From positions 1 through 20,481 of the forward strand of contig CAKZLA010000458.1 of assembly GCA_937124525.1 (NCBI GenBank): a DNA stretch of 20,481 bases. The letters are read 5' to 3'. Made by a program: the position numbers and the translations under genes. This stretch comes from an uncultured Desulfobacterium sp. GTDB lineage: Bacteria; Desulfobacterota; Desulfobacteria; Desulfobacterales; Desulfobacteraceae. Positions within the stretch are counted from its first letter, which is position 1. Each line of letters starts with the position of its first letter. Below, piece after piece: positions 1-7,564 of the stretch. The notes beneath the pieces were generated by a model that worked only from the letters and a program-made list of their open reading frames with translations, did no database searches and was not told where the DNA came from.

Positions 1-500
1 GCGATCATCACTAAAATATCTTCTTCTCGCTTACTCAAACTAATATGCATGTGTTCAGAGTTACTACTATTATCCGAATCGGACTGTCGCACCCGCTCCA
101 ATATCTTTCTGGCAATCAATGGAGATAGAGGGGGATCACCCTTCATTACCCCGTGCAATTTGTGGATAAGCAACTCTTCAGATTGATCCTTTAACAAGTA
201 TCCTATCGCTCCTACTTTAATCGCCGAAAAGCTATGCTCATGATCATCAAAGACTGTCATAACGACAATATGTGCTTCGGCGTTTTGCTGGCGGATAACG
301 GGAATCAAATTCAAACCACTGCCATCCGGCAAATTCAAGTCAACCAGCGCCAAAGCCAAGGTTTGTTTGCCAAGACATGCTTTTGCATCGACGATTGACT
401 GGCAAGAAATCGTTCGCGCATCGGGAAATGCTTTCTTAAGCAACATTTTCATCCATATAGAAGTTGCTTCAATGTCTTCTACTATCATTACATCAAACAT
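1..500 (-). CDS. NarL/LuxR-family response regulator (partial, C-terminus beyond the window)
   Basis: The reading frame starts at the ATG at 500-498 and stays open to the window edge, giving about 166 residues. The receiver domain starts MFDVMIVED, with acidic pocket residues E8/D9, a probable phospho-acceptor D54 in the LVDLNLPDGSG stretch, T82 (VMTVFDD) and K104 (GYLLKD). After a short linker, ISLSKREEDILVMI matches the first helix of a LuxR-type helix-turn-helix, so the DNA-binding domain is cut by the edge. A purine-rich GAGAGAA lies about 10 nt before the ATG. The role, from the family, is phosphorylation-dependent transcription control; its target and sensor kinase are not visible here. 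The class is secure, the pathway unknown. Confidence 0.88.
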   Translation of the reverse strand, partial: MFDVMIVEDIEATSIWMKMLLKKAFPDARTISCQSIVDAKACLGKQTLALALVDLNLPDGSGLNLIPVIRQQNAEAHIVVMTVFDDHEHSFSAIKVGAIGYLLKDQSEELLIHKLHGVMKGDPPLSPLIARKILERVRQSDSDNSSNSEHMHISLSKREEDILVMI

Positions 501-723
501 GACAAGTTTTCTCTCAATTGTGGGTTTGTCGGAAAATAGCTTATTTAAAGGAAATGTAATTTCAATACATTGATTAATATATAGTTTATTTTTTTAATAT
601 ATATGAATTCAAGGATATGTCAAGCCGGAAAAAGTAAAATTTGATGATTCGTTTTTTTGTGTTGGTAGATACCTGGGAGGGGCAGGTTTTGCTTTATTAA
701 AGGGTGTTCTGAAAAACGTGATC

Positions 724-761
724 ATCGAGTATCAAAAAATATGGATCGATTGTCAAAAAAT
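724..761. repeat. 17-bp direct repeat with 21-bp period
   Basis: ATCGAGTATCAAAAAAT (724-740) and ATCGATTGTCAAAAAAT (745-761) match at 15 of 17 positions. Their starts are 21 bp apart, close to two helical turns, so both copies face the same side of the DNA. That arrangement is typical of paired protein-binding sites, but no regulator can be named. A shorter related TATCAAAAAA occurs at 867-877. Confidence 0.5.
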
Positions 762-785
762 GATAATGGCGGGTGGGATTGGCAC

Positions 786-837
786 CCTCTGACCGTTTCA
801 TCTCTTTGGGATAGGGTATTCGTGCAACGGACAGAGG
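786..837. repeat. Inverted repeat, 12-bp arms
   Basis: CCTCTGACCGTT (786-797) pairs with AACGGACAGAGG (826-837) except for one A-A mismatch, around a 28-nt loop. It lies downstream of the minus-strand gene at 920-1357, but there is no T-run after the stem on either strand. It is therefore not a standard intrinsic terminator; it could be an operator or an RNA structure. Confidence 0.45.
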
Positions 838-919
838 GGTTATTGCGATTCATGCTGATATGCTGATAACTATCAAAAAAACCAGTGATAATAGGGTGTT
901 GAAAAGTTCGTCAAAAATA

Positions 920-1357
920 CTAATCATTATCTCTGGGGTCTGCCAGGAGTTTTTCCGTTTCTTTCTGAATACAGTGATAGATATCGTCATCACTGCCGAA
1001 AATATCAATAACATCCCTATGGTTGATAAGTTTTTCAAGGATAAATGCGGTGAGATATATGCTGACTATATTGGGATTCTGCACCAGGGTTCGAAAGGGG
1101 GCAATTTGAAAATCAATGTCAAAATCTTCGGCTTTGCACAGAGTGTCAAGGCATTTGGCAATCTGTTCCTGGATGGCATTCTTACTCAAGGTTTCCACAA
1201 TGCCATTTTCCACAAGGGTCATTGATACCTTGTTGCTGAACATGTCAATGTTTTCCCGCACCGCATGGATGGCCCGGCTTCTTTCCCGTTCTTTGGAGGA
1301 TTCTATTTTTGAAAGCAATTTTGCTTCTCGGTGTCCCACATTAAATGTTTTACCCAT
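920..1357 (-). CDS. Conserved-looking hypothetical protein, 145 aa
   Basis: I do not recognise this protein. It is soluble, with no signal peptide or membrane segment. It starts MGKTFNVGHREAKLLSKIESS, followed by a charged stretch rich in E, R and K (about 20-40), and ends in an acidic tail (KLLADPRDND). The middle is probably mostly helical. The start is supported by GAGGGACAGG about 7 nt before the ATG. It runs in the same direction as recJ, 185 bp downstream of the recJ stop, so it could be co-transcribed, but the gap is long enough for its own promoter. The good ribosome binding site and protein-like composition favour a real gene over the overlapping antisense frames. Confidence 0.6.
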   Translation of the reverse strand: MGKTFNVGHREAKLLSKIESSKERERSRAIHAVRENIDMFSNKVSMTLVENGIVETLSKNAIQEQIAKCLDTLCKAEDFDIDFQIAPFRTLVQNPNIVSIYLTAFILEKLINHRDVIDIFGSDDDIYHCIQKETEKLLADPRDND

Positions 1358-1542
1358 ATCCTGTCCCTCTTAGCGCCTTTTTAAATATGATTCCCGATGG
1401 AGCCTGTGTTTCACGGCTTCCTGGAAAAGCAGTATTTATCATTAATTGCAATTATTTAAAGTTCATAAGAGCCTGTTTAAATCTTCAACCTTTTTCCATG
1501 TGGAAGTATAATCGGAAATGAACATGGGTGACAAGATAAAAA

Positions 1543-3258
1543 TCATATGGCCTCAATAATAATTTGGGGAAAGCTTTTGCGGTTGAATCGATTTATTCGA
1601 ACCCGGAAAGCAATTTTTTCAAAGTACATGGGAAGGGGTTGCTGGACATCAATATTGAATTGAAAGGCTTCAATGGTTGCACAGGTTCCCTGGGGAGATA
1701 ATTTTTCAAGGGTCATTTTCCGGTGTTTATCTGCAATGATGAAAGACGAGGCCACCTTAAGGTCATTGCAGTAAAAAAGGGGTTCTGGATTATCCGTGCC
1801 AAAGGGGCGGAGCCGATCCACCTCTTTGATGAAATTTTCTGTTATTTCATGGGGCTCCAGGGAGCAATCCATGGCTAACTGTTTTTCCAGGGGGTGTTCC
1901 TGGACGGCCAAGGATACTTTTTCTGCAAACAGATTGGAAAAGTCTTCAATATTTTTTTCCAGAATGGAAATACCGGCCGCCATGACATGACCGCCAAATT
2001 TTTCCAACAAGGGGGTACACTGGCTGAGAATGGCGTGGATATCCACCGAGGCCACGCTTCGGCAGGACCCAGTGGCCGGTGTGGCCGCAGTGGAGATCAG
2101 CACCACAGGTCTGAAATATTTCCGGGCGGTTTTTGAGGCGGCAATGCCAAGCACGCCTGGGTTCCATTTCTCATGGGCAAGCACAATGGCCTGGCGGTCC
2201 AGAATGTCGGGCTGCCGGTGTATTTGATTTTCAATGTCTTCCACAATGCTTTTTTCCGTCTGTTGGCGTTTCAGGTTCAGCTGATCCAGAAGGGAGGCGG
2301 TCTGTTCGGCACTGCTTTTTTCCAGGGTGGTTAGCATACCTACACAGATGCGGGCGTGGGCCATGCGTCCTGCAGCGTTGATTCTCGGGGCGATGCGAAA
2401 GGAGATATCATCGGAGTCAAACAGGGTATGATCCACCCGGCTCACATCGGCAAGGGCCTTGATACCCGGTCTTTTCCCCTGTTGAATAACCCGGATGCCA
2501 GCGGTGGTGAGAATACGATTTTCGTTTTTCAGGGGCACCATGTCCGCCATGGTGCCAATGGCCACCAGGTCACAATAGGTCATGAGGTTGGGTTCGGTGA
2601 TCTCATTCCAGAAATTTTGCTCCCGCATGTGTTTTCTCAGGGCGATAACCAGATAAAAGGCCACCCCCACACCAGCCAGGTGATCAAGTTTTGCCATGCA
2701 GTCCTCCCGTTTGGGGTTGACAATGGCAACGGCCCGGGGAAAAGGAGGCGAAATCTTATGATGGTCGGTGATGATGACATCAATGTCTTCTTTGGTTGCC
2801 GCATCCACGGCATCGTGGTTGTCTGAACCACAGTCCACGGTGATGATAAGATCAATGCACTGTTCCACGGCCATGGCAATGTGAGTGGGCTTCATGCTGT
2901 ACCCCTCCTTTGTCCGGTGGGGAATGTACCAGGAGACCTCGGCATTGACATGGGTTAAAAAATCATGGAGGATGGCGGTGGCAGTAACACCATCGGCATC
3001 AAAATCTCCAAAAATCATAATTTTTTCCCGGTGACAGATGGCCGTATAAATTCGTTCCACCGCAGACGTCATGTCTTTCATGGAAAAAGGGGGGGTAAGA
3101 TTGTCAAAGCTGGGGTACAGAAAAGAAAAAGCCTCTTCTGGTGTGGTGATACCTCGATTCACCATAAGTTCGGCAACGGCCCGGTGGCATCCGATGATGC
3201 GGGAGATTCTGCTCACCGTGTCAGGATCAGCTATCTTATATATCCATTCCATGTCCAT
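1543..3258 (-). CDS. recJ: Single-stranded-DNA-specific 5'-3' exonuclease RecJ
   Basis: The 571-aa length is normal for bacterial RecJ. The DHH phosphoesterase motifs are in order: FGDFDADG (about 83-90), VDCGSDNHD (about 141-149), ITDHHK (about 163-168), AGVGVAFYL (about 195-203), and a metal/substrate motif in LVAIGTMADMVPL. These are followed by RIAPRINAAGRM and the DHHA1 glycine motif GGHVMAAG. A C-terminal OB-like region ends in FNRKSFPQIIIEAI. RecJ degrades 5' single-stranded DNA using Mn2+ or Mg2+ in RecF-pathway recombination, mismatch repair and base-excision repair. The start ATG at 3258 has CAGGAAAAA just upstream; the second in-frame Met, two codons on, is a weaker choice. The gene diverges from the miaB operon. 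Confidence 0.96.
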   Translation of the reverse strand: MDMEWIYKIADPDTVSRISRIIGCHRAVAELMVNRGITTPEEAFSFLYPSFDNLTPPFSMKDMTSAVERIYTAICHREKIMIFGDFDADGVTATAILHDFLTHVNAEVSWYIPHRTKEGYSMKPTHIAMAVEQCIDLIITVDCGSDNHDAVDAATKEDIDVIITDHHKISPPFPRAVAIVNPKREDCMAKLDHLAGVGVAFYLVIALRKHMREQNFWNEITEPNLMTYCDLVAIGTMADMVPLKNENRILTTAGIRVIQQGKRPGIKALADVSRVDHTLFDSDDISFRIAPRINAAGRMAHARICVGMLTTLEKSSAEQTASLLDQLNLKRQQTEKSIVEDIENQIHRQPDILDRQAIVLAHEKWNPGVLGIAASKTARKYFRPVVLISTAATPATGSCRSVASVDIHAILSQCTPLLEKFGGHVMAAGISILEKNIEDFSNLFAEKVSLAVQEHPLEKQLAMDCSLEPHEITENFIKEVDRLRPFGTDNPEPLFYCNDLKVASSFIIADKHRKMTLEKLSPQGTCATIEAFQFNIDVQQPLPMYFEKIAFRVRINRFNRKSFPQIIIEAI

Positions 3259-3326
3259 AAATTTTTCCTGAAATTTTTCTTTATATCCAATTGGCCATAT
3301 AAAGTCAAAATATAAGGTAATTCTAA

Positions 3327-3463
3327 CAGTGCTGACGCATGAAATTTTTCATGATTTGCTTTGAAATTAATGGTTTATTAATTTATATTGTTCGGATCAG
3401 TGCGAAAGGTTATTTTATAATAAATTGATATCTAAGGATTTATTGGTTCATGCGCCAGCACTG
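3327..3463. mobile_element. MITE-like element: 17-bp terminal inverted repeats, 7-bp target duplication
   Basis: The left end CAGTGCTGACGCATGAA (3327-3343) is the reverse complement of the right end TTCATGCGCCAGCACTG (3447-3463) with one mismatch. Directly outside both ends is the same 7 bp, ATTCTAA (3320-3326 and 3464-3470), in direct orientation, as expected for a target-site duplication. The 137-bp body is AT-rich with no transposase frame, so it would be mobilised in trans by a related insertion sequence. A partial internal match to the end (CAGTGCGAAA) lies near 3400. The family is not assigned. The ends and duplication are read directly; mobility is inference. Confidence 0.72.
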
Positions 3464-3489
3464 ATTCTAATAATTGCCTTAAAAATCTA

Positions 3490-3519
3490 TTGGTCAACCA
3501 TTATAAATGGTGTTATATA
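3490..3519 (+). promoter_or_regulatory. Possible promoter with a dyad in its spacer, upstream of DUF4911-like/miaB/map
   Basis: TTGGTC (3490-3495) and TATATA (3514-3519) are separated by 18 bp and resemble weak sigma-70 -35 and -10 boxes. The spacer contains the perfect dyad ACCATT-ATA-AATGGT (3497-3511), which could be an operator or merely AT-rich symmetry. The proposed start would lie about 40 nt before the first ATG of the operon. Support is by pattern only. Confidence 0.3.
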
Positions 3520-3564
3520 TGTAGATTTTGGACTTTTCAGGTCAAACATAGGGGCAGGGCTGAT

Positions 3565-3774
3565 ATGAACACCATCATAAAAAAATTCCAGGTGGATAAG
3601 ACCCGAATTGGTTTTTTAAAATTTATTTTTGAGGCCCATGACGGGCTTGCGGTTATCACCACCCTGGAGTCGGCTTCAGGACAGGTACAATTTGCCATTG
3701 CGCCGGGGTGTCTCACCGAAGTGGAAGCCATTTTAGAAGATTTAAAAAAGGACGTGAAGATCAATGAAGTGTAA
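3565..3774 (+). CDS. DUF4911-like small protein, 69 aa
   Basis: The chosen start is the ATG at 3565, preceded by GGGGCAGGG; an in-frame start 25 codons upstream would add a tail that does not look conserved. The product, MNTIIKKFQVDKTRIGFLKF onward, has alternating beta-like segments (GLAVITTL, GQVQFAIAPG) and an acidic/basic C-terminal helix. The size and pattern resemble the DUF4911 family of roughly 70-residue proteins of unknown function; this assignment is from memory of the family and moderate. Its last 11 nt overlap the start of miaB, so the two are translationally linked. An RNA- or tRNA-related role would be a guess from context only. Confidence 0.7.
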   Translation: MNTIIKKFQVDKTRIGFLKFIFEAHDGLAVITTLESASGQVQFAIAPGCLTEVEAILEDLKKDVKINEV

Positions 3775-5128
3775 GGGGTACGCATATATTTATACCATTG
3801 GCTGTCAGATGAACAGCTATGATTCTGAAAAATTATTTGTTATTCTGGAAAAGATGGGGTACGAAAAAACAGAAGATCTGAACCAGGCAGACATTGTGAT
3901 CTGTAACACCTGCTCCATTCGAGAAAAGGCCCAGGAAAAGGCCTTTAGTTTTCTGGGGCGACTTGCCGATAAGAAAAAGAAAAAACCCCATTTGATATCC
4001 ATAATGGCAGGATGCGTGGCCCAGCAGGAGAAGGAACAGGTGTTCAAACGAATCCCCCATCTGGATGTGGTTCTGGGAACCCATGCCGTGGCCAGACTTC
4101 CCGAAATCATTGGGGCTGTTCAGTCCGGAAAAACCCACATTAGCGAGACCCTGGAGAATCACACTATTTTTGAGACACCACCCCGCATTGAAGACAACCC
4201 TGTTCATAAGGTGTCTCGATTTGTAACCATCATGCAGGGATGTGATAATTATTGCACCTATTGTGTGGTTCCCTATGTCCGGGGCCGGGAGCGCAGCCGA
4301 ACCCCGGAGAGCATTGTGGAAGAGATCACCATCCTTGCTGAAACAGGGGTAAAAGAGGTGACCCTCCTGGGGCAGAATGTCAATTCCTTCGTACAAAAGG
4401 AGGGGTATTGTTCTTTCTCCCAACTGCTGTCCAAAATCAACGAGATCCCCGGCCTTAAACGTATTCGGTTTGCCACTTCTCATCCCAAAGATCTTTCCGA
4501 TGAATTGATTTTTGCCATCCGGGATCTTGACAAGGTGTGCAACCAGCTCCATTTGCCGGTGCAGTCCGGGTCCAATGGGATTTTAAAAAAAATGCACCGG
4601 GGCTATACCCGGGAAATATTTCTGGAGCGCATTGAAATGCTGCGCACCCATTGCCCGGATGTGGGACTTTCATCGGATATGATCGTGGGCTTTCCCTCGG
4701 AAACCCGCCAGGATTTTGAACAGACCCTCTCCCTTGTCTCCACCGTTGGATTTGATGGATTATTTGCCTTTGCCTATTCCGATCGACCCAATGCACCGGC
4801 GGCTAAATTTTCCGGAGCTGTGGATGAGGTGAAAAAAATGGCCCGGCTCAATGAGCTTTTAACCCTCCAGGAATCCTTTACCGAACAGAAAAATAACGCC
4901 ATTGTGGGGAGTGTTCAGGCGGTTTTGGTGGAGGGCGAGAGTCTTAAAAAACGTCATACGGAGCCGGGGGAAAATATCACCGCGCCCCAGATGACCGGAC
5001 GTACAGATACAGGTAAAATTGTCCATTTCTCTGCCACAGGTGTGGGACCAGGAGATATGGTGAACATAAAAATAGCACATGCCTATTCCCATTCTCTGTG
5101 GGGAACATGTGCAGGGGAGTTAACGTGA
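3764..5128 (+). CDS. miaB: tRNA-2-methylthio-N6-dimethylallyladenosine synthase MiaB
   Basis: The 454-aa length is typical. The N-terminal UPF0004 domain has the three cysteines for one Fe-S cluster: C14 (TIGCQMNSYDSEK), C49 (CNTCSIREKA) and C83 (AGCVAQQE). The radical-SAM motif is MQGCDNYCTYCVVPYVRGRE, with C159, C163 and C166. A C-terminal TRAM domain (about 385-450) would bind tRNA. GCQMNSYDSEK and NTCSIREKA favour MiaB over RimO or MtaB. The enzyme adds a methylthio group at A37 of tRNAs reading UNN codons. The ATG at 3764 lies inside the end of the DUF4911-like gene, with AAGGACG upstream. The stop TGA (5126-5128) overlaps the probable GTG start of map. Confidence 0.96.
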   Translation: MKCKGYAYIYTIGCQMNSYDSEKLFVILEKMGYEKTEDLNQADIVICNTCSIREKAQEKAFSFLGRLADKKKKKPHLISIMAGCVAQQEKEQVFKRIPHLDVVLGTHAVARLPEIIGAVQSGKTHISETLENHTIFETPPRIEDNPVHKVSRFVTIMQGCDNYCTYCVVPYVRGRERSRTPESIVEEITILAETGVKEVTLLGQNVNSFVQKEGYCSFSQLLSKINEIPGLKRIRFATSHPKDLSDELIFAIRDLDKVCNQLHLPVQSGSNGILKKMHRGYTREIFLERIEMLRTHCPDVGLSSDMIVGFPSETRQDFEQTLSLVSTVGFDGLFAFAYSDRPNAPAAKFSGAVDEVKKMARLNELLTLQESFTEQKNNAIVGSVQAVLVEGESLKKRHTEPGENITAPQMTGRTDTGKIVHFSATGVGPGDMVNIKIAHAYSHSLWGTCAGELT

Positions 5129-6015
5129 GGAATAGAGTCAAGAAAGAAAAGGTAGGCAGGAACAGTCCCTGTCCCTGTGGAAGTGGAAAAAAATTTAAAA
5201 ATTGCTGCATGAACCCGACACCCAAACCAATGACCCTTAAGGAAGAGTATAAAAAGAAATTTGATATCACCCTTAAGGAACCCCATGAAATTGAGGGTAT
5301 TCGGGCTTCGGGGGTGCTTCTTTTGGATATCATGGACAAGGTGGAACAGATGATTGCACCGGGTGTAAAAACCGATGACATCAACACCCTGGTCCATGAA
5401 GAGACCCTGAAAGCCGGGGCTGTGCCTGCTCCCCTGGGGTATCGCGGGTTTCCCAAGAGTGTCTGTATATCGGTTAATGAGGTGATCTGCCATGGTATTC
5501 CCGGGGATCTCATCTTAGAAGATGGGGATATTGTTAATGTGGATATCACCCCTATACTCAAGGGCTTTTATGCCGATGCCAATAAAACTTTTTTTGTGGG
5601 AACCCCCACAAGGGAAGGTGAAAAAATAGTGGCCGTGGCCGCTGAATCCCTGAAACGGGCCAGGGATATGGTCCGACCCGGGGCCCATCTGGGGGACATT
5701 GGCTGGGCCATCCAGACCTATGCCGAGGCCCAGGGGTGCTCCGTTGTCCGGGAATTTGTGGGCCATGGAGTGGGGCTGGATTTCCACGAGCAGCCCCAGG
5801 TACTTCATTTTGGTAAAAAGGGCCGGGGGATCAAGCTGGTGCCGGGCATGGTGTTCACCATTGAGCCCATGATCAATCTGGGGAAACGGGATCTTCATAT
5901 CCTGGAGGATCAGTGGACCGCCGTCACCAATGATAGCTCTTTATCTGCCCAGTTTGAGCAGACCCTTCTGGTGACTGAGACCGGTTGGGAGAGTTTGACA
6001 CCTTACCCCTTATAA
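5125..6015 (+). CDS. map: Type I methionine aminopeptidase with N-terminal SEC-C zinc motif
   Basis: The best start is the GTG at 5125, in a GTGA overlap with the miaB stop and 7 nt after AGGGGAG; this gives 296 aa. In-frame starts at 5098 (GTG) and 5107 (ATG) lie further inside miaB. Residues 16-28 form a SEC-C metal motif (C16, C18, C27, C28). The catalytic domain follows with the five expected metal ligands D140, D151, H214 (VGHGVGLDFHEQP), E247 (FTIEPMI) and E278 (FEQTLL), at the spacing of E. coli Map. It removes the initiator Met from nascent proteins in the cytoplasm. The SEC-C extension probably helps ribosome or substrate association, as inferred for other SEC-C forms. It is the last gene of the operon. 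Confidence 0.95.
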   Translation: MRNRVKKEKVGRNSPCPCGSGKKFKNCCMNPTPKPMTLKEEYKKKFDITLKEPHEIEGIRASGVLLLDIMDKVEQMIAPGVKTDDINTLVHEETLKAGAVPAPLGYRGFPKSVCISVNEVICHGIPGDLILEDGDIVNVDITPILKGFYADANKTFFVGTPTREGEKIVAVAAESLKRARDMVRPGAHLGDIGWAIQTYAEAQGCSVVREFVGHGVGLDFHEQPQVLHFGKKGRGIKLVPGMVFTIEPMINLGKRDLHILEDQWTAVTNDSSLSAQFEQTLLVTETGWESLTPYPL

Positions 6016-6050
6016 GTAGCCACACATATGTTTCTCAGTATTTTCTTTAT

Positions 6051-6083
6051 ATGAAAGAGTAGGCACGCCTAATATTCTTTCAT
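6051..6083. terminator. Stem-loop between convergent map and UPF0210
   Basis: ATGAAAGA (6051-6058) pairs perfectly with TCTTTCAT (6076-6083). Inside these arms, TAGGC (6060-6064) pairs with GCCTA (6067-6071) around a 2-nt loop. It lies 36 bp after the map stop, in the gap between two convergent genes, where it could end transcripts from either side. No clean T-run follows, so a Rho-independent mechanism is uncertain. Confidence 0.45.
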
Positions 6084-6093
6084 GCTTCGTTGT

Positions 6094-6131
6094 GGGCAGG
6101 CCAAATCCTCAATACGGTCTGCCCGTGGCAG
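6094..6131. repeat. Competing stem-loops near the UPF0210 3' end
   Basis: GGGCAGGCC (6094-6102) can pair with GGTCTGCCC (6116-6124) through nine positions including one G-T. Alternatively, CTGCC (6119-6123) pairs with GGCAG (6127-6131) around a 3-nt loop. The two structures share bases and exclude each other. The segment 6119-6143 is repeated, inverted, at 13817-13841 with 23 of 25 identical bases. Position suggests a role in transcript ends, but there is no strong T-run. Confidence 0.4.
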
Positions 6132-6142
6132 TTATAAGAAAA

Positions 6143-7516
6143 TTAATTTTTCATACTGTGGATGGGGGCGGGAATCCTGCCACCCTGTTTTACAAAGGTA
6201 TCCCGGAGATGGGCATGGGGGACATCCATGATTTGGGATTCTCCCAGAAGGCCGCCAAAATAGACCTTATCTCCGGCTTTTTTTCCTGGAACAGGAATAA
6301 TACGCGTGGCAGTGGTCTTGTTGTTAATCATGCCAATGGCCATTTCGTCGGCAATGATGCCAGCCAGGGTTTCCTCTGTAATGGCACCGGGAACAGGCAC
6401 CATGTCCAGCCCCACGGAACAGACACAGGTCATGGCTTCCAGTTTTTCAATGGAAAGATATCCGTTGGCTGCGGCCTCGGCAATGTTTAGATCTTCCGTC
6501 ACAGGAATAAAGGCTCCGCTTAAACCGCCCACATGGGAACTGGCAAAGGCCCCCCCTTTTTTCACAGCGTCGTTGAGCATGGCAAGGGCTGCGGTGGAGC
6601 CGGGAACGCCAATGGCGGTGAGTCCCAGGGCCTGGAAGATTTCACCAATGCTGTCCCCCACTGTGGGGGTGGGTGCCAGAGAAAGATCCACCACACCAAA
6701 CCGAATATTTAAGGTGTCTGCCACCTCACGACCGATGAGTTCCCCCACCCGGGTTACCTTGCAGGCAGTGGTTTTGATAATCTCTGCGATTTGCCCCAGA
6801 CGTAGCCCCGGGGATTTTTCCAGGGCCCGCTCAATGGCCTTTTTCACCACACCAGGACCGCTGACCCCCACGTTGATCACGGCATCCCCCACCCCCACCC
6901 CGAGATAGGCCCCTGCCATAAAGGGCATATCCTGGGGTATGTTGCAAAAAACACACAGCTTGGCGCAGCCAAGGCCGTCATCATCCGCTGTCAAGGCTGC
7001 GGCTTTTTTAATCACCCGTGCCATCTCATACACGGCATCCATGTTGATACCGGAGCGGGTGGTGGCCACATTCACCGAGGCACAAAGCCGCTGGGTTTCC
7101 GCCAGGGCCTGGGGCAAAGCGTCCATGAGTGCCCTGTCCCCCGGGGCAATGCCCTTTTCCACCAGGGCGGAAAATCCCCCCATAAAATCAATGTTAACGG
7201 TTTTGGCAATATCGTTGAGTTCGTGGGCAATTTCCACCATCTGGGGGGCGGAAAAAGGGGCACCCACCAGACCAATGGGGCTCAGAGAAATGCGTTTGTT
7301 CACCACGGCAATGCCATATTTTTCACCCACAAAATCACACACCCGGACAAGATCTGCGGCATTTTTGAGGATTTTGGCACGAATGTTCTTCTTAAATACA
7401 GTGAGGTCATGGCTGACACAGTCAAAAAGACTAATCCCCAAGGTCACTGCACGTACGTCAAGGTGTTCATTTTTAACCATTTCGATGGTTGATAGTATTT
7501 CCTGCTCATTATACAT
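6143..7516 (-). CDS. UPF0210 / DUF711 (PFL) family protein, 457 aa
   Basis: The full-length match to the UPF0210 (DUF711) family is recognised from the N-terminal VRAVTLGISLFDC, the KRISLSPIGLV segment, MGGFSALVEKG, VNVATTRSGINMDAV, FCNIPQDMPFMAGAYLGVG, GVSGPGVV, LAPTPTVGDSIGEI and the C-terminal IPVPGKKAGDKVYFGGLLG. The family is soluble and widespread in anaerobes, with no established reaction. It is usually found with an ACT-domain partner, as here, where the ACT gene lies 48 bp upstream on the same strand. The ATG at 7516 has AAGGAAA about 6 nt upstream. The start, length and family are secure; the function is unknown. Confidence 0.93.
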   Translation of the reverse strand: MYNEQEILSTIEMVKNEHLDVRAVTLGISLFDCVSHDLTVFKKNIRAKILKNAADLVRVCDFVGEKYGIAVVNKRISLSPIGLVGAPFSAPQMVEIAHELNDIAKTVNIDFMGGFSALVEKGIAPGDRALMDALPQALAETQRLCASVNVATTRSGINMDAVYEMARVIKKAAALTADDDGLGCAKLCVFCNIPQDMPFMAGAYLGVGVGDAVINVGVSGPGVVKKAIERALEKSPGLRLGQIAEIIKTTACKVTRVGELIGREVADTLNIRFGVVDLSLAPTPTVGDSIGEIFQALGLTAIGVPGSTAALAMLNDAVKKGGAFASSHVGGLSGAFIPVTEDLNIAEAAANGYLSIEKLEAMTCVCSVGLDMVPVPGAITEETLAGIIADEMAIGMINNKTTATRIIPVPGKKAGDKVYFGGLLGESQIMDVPHAHLRDTFVKQGGRIPAPIHSMKN

Positions 7517-7564
7517 GATTTTTCCTTCAATTTTTATGCTCAGCCATCACCCGGGGGCATGACA

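Larger units (their letters stand above)
501..919. other. Non-coding region with short repeats
   Basis: No convincing gene is seen in these 419 bp; open frames overlapping its right end are antisense shadows of the 920-1357 gene. The first 110 bp, upstream of the response regulator, is AT-rich (585-603 is nearly all A/T) and would carry that gene's promoter, though no clear -35/-10 pair could be chosen. Further in are a 17-bp direct repeat (724-740 and 745-761) and an inverted repeat (786-797 with 826-837). Confidence 0.6.
3259..3564. other. recJ-miaB divergent intergenic region
   Basis: This 306-bp gap separates recJ (-) from the DUF4911-like/miaB/map operon (+). It is AT-rich and holds a MITE-like element at 3327-3463 with a 7-bp flanking duplication, plus a possible promoter at 3490-3519. 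No coding sequence is convincing in it. Confidence 0.7.

Noticed and set aside
2356..2826. 156-aa plus-strand frame inside recJ
   Set aside because: Antisense shadow of a gene with clear RecJ motifs.
5515..5898. 127-aa minus-strand frame inside map
   Set aside because: Antisense shadow; map has all five metal ligands at correct spacing.
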